Source of the DNA: Anisus vortex
Lineage: Eukaryota > Mollusca > Gastropoda > Planorbidae
DNA length: 64,000 nucleotides
NCBI GenBank assembly: GCA_949126835.1
Contig: OX421508.1
Span: forward strand, 17,174,098 to 17,238,097
Direction of reading: 5' to 3'
Shown here: positions 39,381 to 50,810 of the stretch, piece after piece
How the letters are laid out: each line of letters starts with the position of its first letter
Numbering within the stretch: position 1 is the stretch's first letter
The notes under the pieces: generated by a model
What the model was told of the DNA's origin: nothing
The model's database searches: none
What the model saw: only the letters and a program-made list of their open reading frames with translations
Position numbers and translations under genes: made by a program

Positions 39381-39656
39381 TGTTAGGGGAAGGATACAGA
39401 ATTTGTCCTATCAGAATTAGATTTGTTTCACTTGGGGCGTCTAACTTGTATTCATCAGTGTTTGTTGTTTGTTTAACTTGAAGGTTCGTCTCCGTTAAAT
39501 CTCTATACTCTATACAAAGATCCTTTGCCACGTCACTGAGCTTAAACTTACGAACGAATTAAGAAACTATTCACATAATTGACAATTTAAATTTTCAAAG
39601 TTTGTCAGAATCAACTCTGGGAATGAAGAAAAAGGCCCCACTTTTAGCACCTTTTC

Positions 39657-42121
39657 CACAATGCCTCAGGGTATACACACTGTGTAATGATACACAATGC
39701 CTCAGGGTATACACACTGTGTAATGATACAGAATACCTCAGGGTATACAGACTATGTAATGATACAGAATGCCTCAGGGTATACACACTGTGTAATGATA
39801 CACAATGCCTCAGGGTATACACACTGTGTAATGATACAGAATACCTCAGGGTATACAGACTATGTAATGATACAGAATGCCTCAGGGTATACACACTGTG
39901 TAATGATACACAATGCCTCAGGGTATACACACTGTGTAATGATACAGAATACCTCAGGGTATACAGACTATGTAATGATACAGAATGCCTCAGTGTATAC
40001 ACACTGTGTAATGATACACAATGCCTCAGGGTATACACACTGTGTAATGATACAGAATACCTCAGGGTATACAGACTATGTAATGAATGATACAGAATGC
40101 CTCAGTGTATACACACTGTGTAATGAATGATACAGAATACCTCAGGGTATACAGACTATGTAATGAATGATACAGAATGCCTCAGTGTATACACACTGTG
40201 TAATGAATGATACAGAATACCTCAGGGTATACAGACTATGTAATGAATGATACAGAATGCCTCAGTGTATACACACTGTGTAATGATACACAATGCCTCA
40301 GGGTATACACACTGTGTAATGATACAGAATACCTCAGGGTATACAGACTATGTAATGAATGATACAGAATGCCTCAGTGTATACACACTGTGTAATGATA
40401 CACAATGCCTCAGGGTATACACACTGTGTAATGATACAGAATACCTCAGGGTATACAGACTATGTAATGAATGATACAGAATGCCTCAGTGTATACACAC
40501 TGTGTAATGAATGATACAGAATACCTCAGGGTATACAGACTATGTAATGAATGATACAGAATGCCTCAGTGTATACACACTGTGTAATGAATGATACAGA
40601 ATACCTCAGGGTATACAGACTATGTAATGAATGATACAGAATACCTCAGGGTATACAGACTATGTAATGAATGATACAGAATGCCTCAGGGTATACAGAC
40701 TATGTAATGAATGATACAGAATACCTCAGGGTATACAGACTATGTAATGATACAGAATGCCTCAGGGTATACACACTGTGTAATGATACACAATGCCTCA
40801 GGGTATACACACTGTGTAATGATACAGAATACCTCAGGGTATACACACTGTGTAATGATACAGAATACCTCAGGGTATACAGACTATGTAATGATACACA
40901 ATGCCTCAGGGTATACACACTGTGTAATGATACAGAATACCTCAGGGTATACACACTGTGTAACGATACACAATGCCTCAGGGTATACACACTGTGTAAT
41001 GATACAGAATACCTCAGGGTATACAGACTATGTAATGATACAGAATGCCTCAGTGTATACACACTGTGTAATGATACACAATGCCTCAGGGTATACACAC
41101 TGTGTAATGATACAGAATACCTCAGGGTATACAGACTATGTAATGAATGATACAGAATGCCTCAGTGTATACACACTGTGTAATGAATGATACATAATAC
41201 CCCAGGGTATACAGACTATGTAATGAATGATACAGAATGCCTCAGTGTATACACACTGTGTAATGAATGATACAGAATACCTCAGGGTATACAGACTATG
41301 TAATGAATGATACAGAATGCCTCAGTGTATACACACTGTGTAATGATACACAATGCCTCAGGGTATACACACTGTGTAATGATACAGAATACCTCAGGGT
41401 ATACAGACTATGTAATGAATGATACAGAATGCCTCAGTGTATACACACTGTGTAATGATACACAATGCCTCAGGGTATACACACTGTGTAATGAATGATA
41501 CAGAATACCTCAGGGTATACAGACTATGTAATGAATGATACAGAATGCCTCAGTGTATACACACTGTGTAATGAATGATACAGAATACCTCAGGGTATAC
41601 AGACTATGTAATGAATGATACAGAATACCTCAGGGTATACAGACTATGTAATGAATGATACAGAATGCCTCAGGGTATACAGACTATGTAATGAATGATA
41701 CAGAATACCTCAGGGTATACACACTGTGTAATGAATGATACAGAATACCTCAGGGTATACACACTGTGTAATGAATGATACAGAATACCTCAGGGTATAC
41801 AGACTATGTAATGAATGATACAGAATGCCTCAGGGTATACAGACTATGTAATGAATGATACAGAATACCTCAGGGTATACAGACTATGTAATGAATGATA
41901 CAGAATACCTCAGGGTATACAGACTATGTAATGATACACAATGTCTCAGGGTATACACACTGTGTAATGATACACAATGCCTCAGGTTATACACACTGTG
42001 TAATGATACAGAATACCTCAGGGTATACAGACTATGTAATGATACAGAATGCCTCAGTGTATACACACTGTGTAATGATACACAATGCCTCAGGGTATAC
42101 ATACTGTGTAATAATACAGAT
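39657..42121. repeat. 36/40-bp minisatellite, about 65 copies
   Basis: Unit GATACACAATGCCTCAGGGT + ATACACACTGTGTAAT, with sub-types CAGAATACC...CAGACTATGT and GTGTATAC, and a 4-bp insertion (AATGAATGAT). The sub-types alternate in fixed order, giving higher-order units. Units without the insertion are 36 bp, so long open frames appear on both strands. Confidence 0.95.
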
Positions 42122-42161
42122 TTTATTCCGTCAACCATGATTCTTTTCTGAGAAACTATTA

Positions 42162-42527
42162 GTGCTAGTTGATTCTGCAAAATGGATTGCATCTACTGCT
42201 GATTTTCAGGATGCACATCTAGTATCGCAAAGTATTTATAGAATCAACTCAAATGATTCTATAGGACTGCATTCTTCTTTATTTAATATTCCACTTATTA
42301 TTCGGTCGCACCTGAATGGATCTTTGTTGAAAGAGAGAGAGACCAGAACACTGAAACATGTACAAATCTGTGAAGGTGCCCATTCAGACCCATATATTTC
42401 AAAAGTATCCATGAGTTCTATATATGAGGCAACACTTGCCTTTTTAGGACAGTCACTACCTCTAAGCTGGATTTATTTTCCTGCTAATCCCAGGCCTAGT
42501 TTTTTTTTCTTGACATTATGTTCTTGA
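42162..42527 (+). other. Open frame of 121 codons in element A, unknown
   Basis: Reads ...STADFQDAHLVSQSIYRIN... without any motif I recognise. Related DNA in element B is broken, so a coding role is doubtful. It is kept because the two copies resemble each other outside the ends. Confidence 0.25.
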
Positions 42528-42929
42528 AGGTTGTTTTTTTTAATGGTCCCCACTTTTCATTTTGAAAAACTCGATCTATTTAATATTTAAAATGTCTCAC
42601 TTTTAAGATTAGTAAAACTTTTTATTCACGAAAAAGTCCTTTTTTTTTGTTCCCGAAAGGTCCATTTTTTCTTATTGTTAAAATTTAAAAAGACCCAACT
42701 TTTTATCATGGAAAAAAAAACAATGTTTATTCTAAAAAAAAAAGGGACCCACTTTTCGGAAAATGCGCTTAGGGATTCGACCGCTCTCCTTGATCCCCCT
42801 CCAGGGTACGCTTATGTTTGCTGATTTCGCAATTGAGTTGATTCATTTTATTTAATCACTTTTTTTAGGCCTACTTATGCTAAAATTATTACTTTTCTGT
42901 CGTCAAAAAATAGGTGACTCTCTAGACGT

Positions 42930-43048
42930 TAAGAATTGTTTCTATCGATACGAATGTAGGCTAATTGTTTCTATCGATACAAATGTGGGCTTATTGTTTC
43001 TATCGATACGAATATAGGCTAATTGTTTCTATCGATACGAATGTAGGC
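42930..43048. repeat. 30-bp repeat, about 4 copies
   Basis: ATTGTTTCTATCGATACGAA + TGTAGGCTA, degenerate. Confidence 0.85.
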
Positions 43049-43329
43049 TTACCGCTGATGTTAGTCGGTAACTTTTGTTTTTGTCTATTTTGTCTCATTT
43101 TTAAGTGCCGTTTCGGCGTCGATGCCGATTTACCCCCCAATGACTGCTGCTGTAGTTTCCCGTCCCCTTTATCATAGTTACGCTCATTCGGTGCGATATT
43201 TGTTCAATTAGTTAGTTGCAGCTTGTTAACATCAGGAGTCTAATTCGTATTTAATACGGATAGGCTATATAGGCCTAAGCTTAGATTTATATAATGATAA
43301 TACTATATATAGATATATACATATAGACT

Positions 43330-43420
43330 AATATATATAAGATAAGATAAGATAAGATTGCTTTATTGATCCAAACAAATGGAAAATTGACTTGATTACA
43401 TAAATTCCGTCTTTCAGCAT
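43330..43420 (-). mobile_element. Retroposon 3' end with (GATAA)n tail
   Basis: (AGATA)n followed by TTGCTTTATTGATCCAAACA and AATGGAAAATTGACTTG, a pattern common at the reversed 3' end of LINEs. Body not recognised. Confidence 0.5.
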
Positions 43421-43572
43421 ACCTAAAACAAAAATAAAGAACCATTTATCCTCAAACACAATAGACATTCACGCACACTATCATACCATTTATCATACAA
43501 GAAAAAAAGTAGGCCTATTATTTAGGAGTCAGCTATCGAGCCATTGTATTTCCTGGCTGAAAGATGGTTCTT

Positions 43573-43583
43573 ATATATATATG

Positions 43584-43628
<45 letters not shown>
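43573..43628. repeat. (TA)n microsatellite
   Basis: Alternating TA with a few GTA/CA interruptions. Confidence 0.95.
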
Positions 43629-43630
<2 letters not shown>

Positions 43631-45678
43631 CAATAGTAAAATTATAACTTTTATTAATAAGAAGTATTTAATTTTGGTTTTATTTTTCGTTTGGTTTCGT
43701 TTGTTATGCAATAGATAAACAAAATAAATTCCTTTTCTTTAGAAACAAATTGAGCGTAAGCCTCCATCGGCATGTCTAATTTAGCCTGCGGGTCAGAAGA
43801 TAAAGAAGTGATAATTTAAAGGTTGTACATTCATGCTGTGCTGCATTTGATCCAGTGGCGTAGCCAGGTTTTGACGCTGGGGGGGGGGGGGGGCGACTTT
43901 TTAAGAAAAGGCCCAACTTTTAGCAATTTTTCTAGATAAATAGAAGAACTAAAAATTCGCACATATCAAGTCTTACAATAGTACACTGTGCCTCAGGATA
44001 CTGTTACAAAACGTAAATTTATACATTGTACCATAATTAAATGAATACTAATCGTTCATAAGAATTGCAGTAGTAATGATCGAAATTATTTCATTTTATT
44101 TCATAAGCCAAGACTGAGGGTTTTTCCCAGCTACATCACCGGACAACATGGCCGATTTCAAACGTTGGTGGTCATGCTCGAATATTCCATTGCACGCTAG
44201 TATTTTATTATATATTAACTGTTTACATCATCCATAATGTAATGCATTCTCTTGTATTCGGTTATGGTATCGTATCGACCCATATCATAGACCCATGCGA
44301 ATCAGAAAAAAATTACACCAGTTCTTTTGGCATCTCTCGTCAAGTAAGACATATTTTTCTATGCTCTGAAATATAATTTCTTATGGATTTATACTAAAAA
44401 GAATTGAATAGTGTTTTACCAGTAGTTTCAATGCTATTCATAGCCTATTAAATATATTTCTTATCTAGTCTACGGAATATGTGCTACTCTTAACATATGT
44501 GTAAATATCATTCTTCTATTTGGATTTAATGATTTAAGTAATGATTTTGTGATTAAACCAATAATTAGTTTTGTTTTCAAAACTCGATTTATATCAGTTC
44601 TTCACGTTCCAGTATTGTGTGTGTTTTATTTATACTACAATAGTAATTGTCAACAATACACAATAACAACGCGATACTTGCTGTGTATTTGAGCCAACAT
44701 AAATATACACCTGAATAAATCAAATAAACTCTAATCAATGTTATAAAGATTGCCAGGGGATATCATGAATCAGGACCAACCTAGACTACACTAAACTAAT
44801 ATAAAAATGAACTAATAATGATACTACCAATTGAAGCAGTAATTATAAAAACTACAGGACAACGAAATAAATAAATATTTCATCAACTGAATGGGGGCTC
44901 TAGCCAAATAAATAATGCAGTCTACAATTCTGTAATCATTATTCTACAGTCATCTACTTCTTAAAAATTATCTACAAAAAGATAACAAAACCTGGCTTGT
45001 CATTTAACATTTTTATTGAACTAATATTTGAAAAGTATATCAAAGCGACTTGACCAGTGCAATACTAAAATTATCTATTGTGGCATACATGACAGTGCAT
45101 AGATGACCACTGATATATCGCCTTTGTAATTTATATAAGAATCAATAACTCAACTTGGGAATTTCTTATGAAGGACAGGCGTGTCGTAATAATACACACA
45201 CTCTATATTACGGCAGTTTTCATTTCACCATCCACGGTTCTTTTCCCAGCAACTATTAAACTATTAACTATTGTAAAATTCTGCAAAATTTTCGGGATGA
45301 ACATCTAGTATCCAAAAGTATTTATAGAATCAACGCGAATGCTTCTATAGGTCTGCATTCTTCTATTGAAAGACGAGATATATCGCCAGTATAAACATTT
45401 TTTGAGGGATATAAAAAAATAGAGTTTCGTCATTTTATTTATTGTGTCTATGTTGTCCCTATTACAAAAGCTGGTTCCTAGACCTACTAAAGTAGGCCCC
45501 TATCCAACATTGCCTAATTCGAAATTTTGCGATCCTGGACTGTTCCATTCTGCCGAGCCTCCTAAACGGGTCAGCTAGATTTGGCCGTTTTTAATGCTGC
45601 CCTTGTCAGATTCGTTCCGCCCACGTACCACCGTTCAGTCACGCACTCACGGGTCGTTTTACGGTCACTCTCAAATTA

Positions 45679-46800
45679 GCACAGCTGGTTAAGAGCGTGT
45701 GCCAGGGCCCCTTTCTCGGCTCTGTATTCATTGGAAGGTGGTCTTCACTTTATCGGTTCTGTATTCATTGGAAGGTGGTCTTCACTTTATCGGTTCTGTA
45801 TTCATTGGAAGGTGGTCTTCACTTTATCGGTTCTGTATTCATTGGAAGGTGGTCTTCACTTTATCGGTTCTGTATTCATTGGAAGGTGGCCTTCACTTTC
45901 TCGGTTCTGTATTCATTGGAAGGTGGTCTTCACTTTATCGGTTCTGTATTCATTGGAAGGTGGTCTTCACTTGATCGGTTCTGTATTCATTGGAAGGTGG
46001 CCTTCACTTTATCGGTTCTGTATTCATTGGAAGGTGGCCTTCACTTTCTCGGTTCTGTATTCATTGGAAGGTGGTCTTCACTTTCTCGGTTCTGTATTCA
46101 TTGGAAGGTGGCCTTCACTTTATCGGTTCTGTATTCATTGGAAGGTGGTCTTCACTTTATCGGTTCTGTATTCATTGGAAGGTGGTCTTCACTTTCTCGG
46201 TTCTGTATTCATTGGAAGGTGGTCTTCACTTTCTCGGTTCTGTATTCATTGGAAGGTGGCCTTCACTTTATCGGTTCTGTATTCATTGGAAGGTGGCCTT
46301 CACTTTATCGGTTCTGTATTCATTGGAAGGTGGTCTTCACTTTATCGGTTCTGTATTCATTGGAAGGTGGTCTTCACTTTATCGGTTCTGTATTCATTGG
46401 AAGGTGGCCTTCACTTTATCGGTTCTGTATTCATTGGAAGGTGGTCTTCACTTTATCGGTTCTGTATTCATTGGAAGGTGGTCTTCACTTTATCGGTTCT
46501 GTATTCATTGGAAGGTGGTCTTCACTTTATCGGTTCTGTATTCATTGGAAGGTGGTCTTCACTTTCTCGGTTCTGTATTCATTGGAAGGTGGTCTTCACT
46601 TTCTCGGTTCTGTATTCATTGGAAGGTGGCCTTCACTTTATCGGTTCTGTATTCATTGGAAGGTGGCCTTCACTTCGAACCCAGAGATCAAATCTGAGTC
46701 GATAGCTTACAAGAGAGTCGCTCAGAGCATAAGTGATTCCATCGAGATTTGCCTTCCTTCCTTCCAGGAATCTACCTTTTTCTTGAGCGCCAAGCTCTTC
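45679..46800 (+). mobile_element. tRNA-derived SINE whose head is split by a minisatellite
   Basis: TAGCACAGCTGGTTAAGAGC (A-box type) at about 45678 and CACTTCGAACCCAGAG (B-box type) at about 46669 are normally about 40-50 bp apart. Here they are about 1 kb apart because a 37-bp unit between them is repeated. The body follows to about 46800. Confidence 0.6.
45717..46673. repeat. 37-bp minisatellite, about 26 copies
   Basis: Unit TCTGTATTCATTGGAAGGTG + GTCTTCACTTTATCGGT, with T/C choices (GTC/GCC, TAT/TCT). As 37 is not a multiple of 3 and the unit has no stop in any plus frame, all three frames stay open (up to 410 codons). Confidence 0.96.
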
Positions 46801-46814
46801 TTCTTCTTGAAGCC

Positions 46815-46985
46815 GGCTAGTCCAGCGGCTAGTTCACTGGACTGTCAATCAAAAAACCAACGGACAGGTCGCGGGTTCTATCCCTGCCACCGACGGATCC
46901 CTGTCGCCCTGCAGGAGTTTTGGGCCTAGTGGACGTAATAATCTTCTATCTAGAAGGAACGTATGTAACTTATAAGATAAGATAA
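46815..46985 (+). mobile_element. tRNA-SINE with LINE-derived 3' end
   Basis: A-box-like TAGTCCAGCGGCTAGTTCAC, B-box GCGGGTTCTATCCC, then ACGTAATAATCTTCTATCTA and (ATAAG)n. The last part matches the 3' end of the LINE at 22350-23300. Confidence 0.75.
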
Positions 46986-48099
46986 CAGCTTATAGCGCTC
47001 AAATGCAGTGTTTATCAATTTCATTATCATTTTTCACTATTTATAAAAAAGGACTTAATAGCACTGACATTACTCCCAGTATCAAATTGAGAAAGACTAG
47101 CTCATGTGAATTTATTGGGTATTGCATGAAGAGTCTCTTTCGTCCACCATTTGAGATTTGATCAGATTTTCCGTGAAAGCAGTTCTTTATTAATATTTGT
47201 CTATAGCTAAAGTAGCCATTTTGGTTTTAAGACAGCAGAGTCGTTAGCTCAAAACTTTCGTGATTAATCAACAGACACATTTAGGTTGTAGTGGTCATAT
47301 TTCAGAAGTATCCAGGAGTATTATAGATAAGGCAGCACTTGGCACATCCGGGCTGTCACTGCCTCTAAGCAAGAGGGCTTTATTTTGCGCATCACTCTTA
47401 CTCACCCCCCTTCTTATAGTATTTTTTATCTTATATACATTTTCTTTCTTATTTCCCTTGTGTTGAATTAATTCTTAATATTTCTAATATATGTTTCAAG
47501 ATAACTGTGCTTGATGTTCTGTTTGTTTAATGTTTAAATATTGTTAAATGAATAATAAGAGCCGACTGAGCCAACGTGTCAAAAATCTTTCTGTGATGTT
47601 GTGTTAAGATTACAAATATTTATAACCTTTCGTTGTTGACTTATTTTTTTTTGGTGGTGGAAAGGGGGGAGAGATACAATTAGGATTTGGCTAATAAAGT
47701 AAGGCAATGTTCTGTTCTGTGTATCAAATAAAATAAAGCTAAATTTACCTAGACATAAGTAAGTTTATTAATTAGATTGTAACAAAAAAAATTGTTGAAG
47801 CGCAAAATTTAATAAATAAAATTATAAACAGCATAAATTGTGCTAAGTGAATTAATAAAATTATTAATAAAATATTTTTCTTGAAAAGGCTCTTTTTTTT
47901 CGAAAATGGCCGAAAATGCCCCCCCCCCCCCCCCGGCTACGCTACTGGTTTAATCAGATCCAATTCTATTATAAATGTAACGAGGTTTCTAGGCCAAGGT
48001 ATAAAACTTGATCTGGTTTCGGCCATATTAGGACCGCACACTTTCCCAACTCTTTTTATTACACTTCAACTAATATCACTTTAGCATTACACTAAACTT

Positions 48100-48225
48100 C
48101 AACTATCACTATAGCATTGCACAACACTCCAACTAATATCAATTTAGCATTGCACTACACTCCAATTAGTATCTATTTAGCATTGCACTAGACTTCAACT
48201 AATATCAATTTAGCATGGACATACC
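48100..48225. repeat. About 38-bp repeat, 4 copies
   Basis: CTAATATCAATTTAGCATTG + CACTACACTCCAA and variants. Confidence 0.8.
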
Positions 48226-48684
48226 AACACAATATTATCACAGTACCATCCATTTTCCATTACCAACTACCAATACAATGCTACCCCACTGCCATCAAAC
48301 TACCATCTGTATTTATCGGTACAATATTTCAACCAAAATATCAATTTTCTTAGGCCATGGACAGCGTGCTTGAGATGCTTCCAGGGAAGGTCGCCTATAA
48401 TCTACAATATCTAGCTCTAGTCAGTGCCGTGTTTCATGTGTTGGTTTCATTGAGGCTGATTATCAGCCAAAATTTTTTTTGCACGCGTCAGAGAATTTAC
48501 TGACCAGTTGTTGGAGCCCATTCTCCGTGTGGGAAATAGGAACTGCAATATCAGCAAAGATCATCTCTCTGATTAGTAGCCCTACAATTTCTAGTAAAAC
48601 ACTTTAAATAAATGTATATTCAAAATTTCTTCTGAACTCTTTCTCACTGACATATATTTTTGAAGTCTTTGAGTTGTAGATTTC

Positions 48685-48770
48685 TGTGTTTCGAAAAGTG
48701 GTGGTCCACGGACCGGTGTCGGTCCGCTAATCCTCAGTGTCTGGTCCACAAAGGATGTCGTAATGCGGCC
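48685..48770. mobile_element. hAT-end fragment (possible)
   Basis: AGTGGTGGTCCACGGACCGG + TGTCGGTCCGCTAATC resembles the terminal part of common animal hAT elements. Second end not found. Confidence 0.35.
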
Positions 48771-49244
48771 TAAAATTGTAGACATAAAACCGGAAGGAAA
48801 TCTTTTATTGAAACAAATTCGTTGCCAAGGTTAGTGCTTATCGTTATGCTTATCGATGACATTGAGTTTCTGGTCCTTGACTGTGATTTCAGTTCTGATT
48901 GCAGGCCGATGCAGAACATCGGTTTATTTTGTGTTCTAAAGTTATCACAAGCTTTAAAATTGTAAACCACTCGAAGGCGCACACTTGTAATGTTAATCCT
49001 TTATTTCCAAGGGTATTGCCTTATAGTTAATCAGTCCTTGAGATTTTACTTTCCGTTTCGGCATTTAGGGCGCAGCCATTCTTAATAAAGTGGAAACGAA
49101 CTACGGTTTCAGTCCACTTTCTTATTGCATGTATACAGAGTTGGTAAACTACACTCTTGTCCGTTCTGTAACATACATGAAAGCCATAGTTGTATTCATG
49201 GAAGACATCTGTTACAATGACAGAGATGACCACAGCCTAGTGAA
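48771..49244. other. No recognisable feature
   Basis: Several 64-70-codon frames without motifs. Confidence 0.4.
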
Positions 49245-49590
49245 GATAATAATAATAATTCTTATATAGCGCATATCCCATTGATGACAGTTCTATGCAC
49301 TGACAACAGTTACAGACAGAGTACAAACAACGAAGAACAGACGAAAATGTGAATACTGCTACTGGAATAGGTGAGTCTTCAGCCGGCTTCTGGAGGTGTC
49401 AAAGCTAGAGCTCTGGCGAAGCTGTAGTGGGAGGGGATTCCTGGCGGACGGGCCCGCGTAGGAGAATGCACTTTGGCCAGCGGACACTAGTTTCACACGA
49501 GGGATCCGCAGAGTCAGTAGATCAGAAGCCGAGTGAAGTGGACGGGATTGGGTGTACAGCTCAAAATAGTAGGCGCGAAAACACGGCATT
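49245..49590 (-). mobile_element. LINE 3' end
   Basis: Minus frame 49589-49359 codes LRIPRVKLVSAGQSAFSYAG, then SSSFDTSRSRLKTHLFQ-stop. The 3' UTR includes CATAGAACTGTCATC and (ATT)n. Same family as 37625-38575. Confidence 0.85.
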
Positions 49591-49637
49591 ATTTTACACC
49601 ATTTAATTTGTTAAATAAAAGACATGGAATTGTCTCC

Positions 49638-50080
49638 GTTACTTTGGTCATCGTGTCATTGTGAAACTGTTTGACGTTACTTTGGTCATCGTGTCATTGT
49701 GAAACTGTTTGACGTTACATTGGCCATCGAATCATTGTGAAACTGTTAGACGTTACTTTGGTCATCGTGTCATTGTGAAACTGTTTGACGTTACATTGGC
49801 CATCGAATCATTGTGAAACTGTTAGACGTTAATTTGGCCATCGTGTCATTGTGAAACTGTTTGACGTTACATTGGCCATCGAATCATTGTGAAACTGTTA
49901 GACGTTACTTTGGTCAACGTGTCATTGTGAAACTGTTTGACGTTACTTTGGCCATCGTGTCATTGTGAAACTATTTGACGTTACTTTGGCCATCGTGTCA
50001 TTGTGAAACCATTTGACGTTACTTTGGCCATGGTGTCATTGTGAAACTATTCGACGTTACTTTGACCATTGTGTCACAAG
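49638..50080. repeat. 38-bp minisatellite, about 12 copies
   Basis: Unit GTTACTTTGGTCATCGTGTC + ATTGTGAAACTGTTTGAC. Alternation with CATTGGCCATCGAATC units gives a 76-bp higher-order period in part. Confidence 0.94.
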
Positions 50081-50464
50081 GCCATAATAGAACCCAGTTT
50101 TACACTAGTCTAGTCTTTTCAGTAACTGTAGATATACGTCCTGATTGTTTTTAGTGTATAATATAAGAAATTAGCAATGACCCCAAAAAGGTTTTTAGTA
50201 AGTCGTAATCAACAATCTTTATTAAAAACAAGATAGATAATTAATTAAAATAATATTTACCTAAAAAAGGCAAGCTATTCAAAACAAACACTATTGAGTT
50301 TTATGTATTTAATTCGTTTTTATAATTGTATATTATTCGTTTAAAATGAACTAAATTTTATTTAAATTTTATGAGGATTATAAAGGAATAAAACAAAGCT
50401 AAATCAAACAAGCAAAGATAAGACTTGTGACAGAATTAGCCTTGAAAAACGCTCGTCAATCGTG

Positions 50465-50810
50465 CCAGGGATTTATGATTGTTGGGGCCCTGTTCCCAAA
50501 TTTTTTGGGGGCCCCTCATGGCCTCGCCCCTGTCTTCTACATAGGCCAATTAAAATGCCGTTAATTAAATGTTACATTCTGTAAAGTCATACATAGGGCC
50601 TACTTTTTATATTGCGCTTAGCTTGGTTGAAATGGAGCGCTTAAAATTGTACGGGGAATAAATGAATTTTATTTTACATTTTAAACGAAAGAATGAGGAT
50701 TTCACTAAACAAAATATTTTTGGGATGTGTGGGGGCCCCTATGGTGTGAGGGTCCCTGTTTCAATGAAACATGCAGAACATGCCTAAATACGCCACTGAA
50801 TCGTGCCCAG
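50465..50810. mobile_element. Degenerate DNA-transposon remnant (weak)
   Basis: GCCAGGGATTTATGATTG...GGGGCCC...GGGGGCCCCTATGGTG...TACGCCACTG looks like a short element with GGGGCCCC subterminal blocks. Ends do not pair well. Confidence 0.3.

Larger units (their letters stand above)
39630..42816. mobile_element. Element A: non-autonomous element filled by a minisatellite
   Basis: Starts near AAAAAGGCCCCACTTTTAGC and ends CTTTTCGGAAAATGCG...CAGGGTACGCTTATG, matching the ends of element B (43853-47947). The segment 42170-42480 (TTCTGCAAAATGGATTGC; CATCTAGTATCGCAAAGTAT) is also present in B at 45280-45360 and 47290-47400. Its left terminus is eroded. Class unknown. Confidence 0.5.
43853..47947. 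mobile_element. Element B: sister of element A
   Basis: Ends CAGTGGCGTAGCC and GGCTACGCTACTG are inverted with one mismatch. Flanks atttgatc (43845-43852) and gtttaatc (47948-47955) agree at 6 of 8 bases, so a hAT origin is plausible. Poly-G/poly-C tracts sit inside both ends. No transposase. The interior has unique DNA, a SINE with an expanded minisatellite and a second SINE. Confidence 0.6.

Noticed and set aside
39595..42192. Long open frames on both strands
   Set aside because: Caused by 36-bp units without stops; frames break wherever the 4-bp insertion occurs.
45697..46929. 410-codon open frame as a secreted repeat protein
   Set aside because: All three frames are equally open, the period is 37 bp, and the flanks are SINE sequence.
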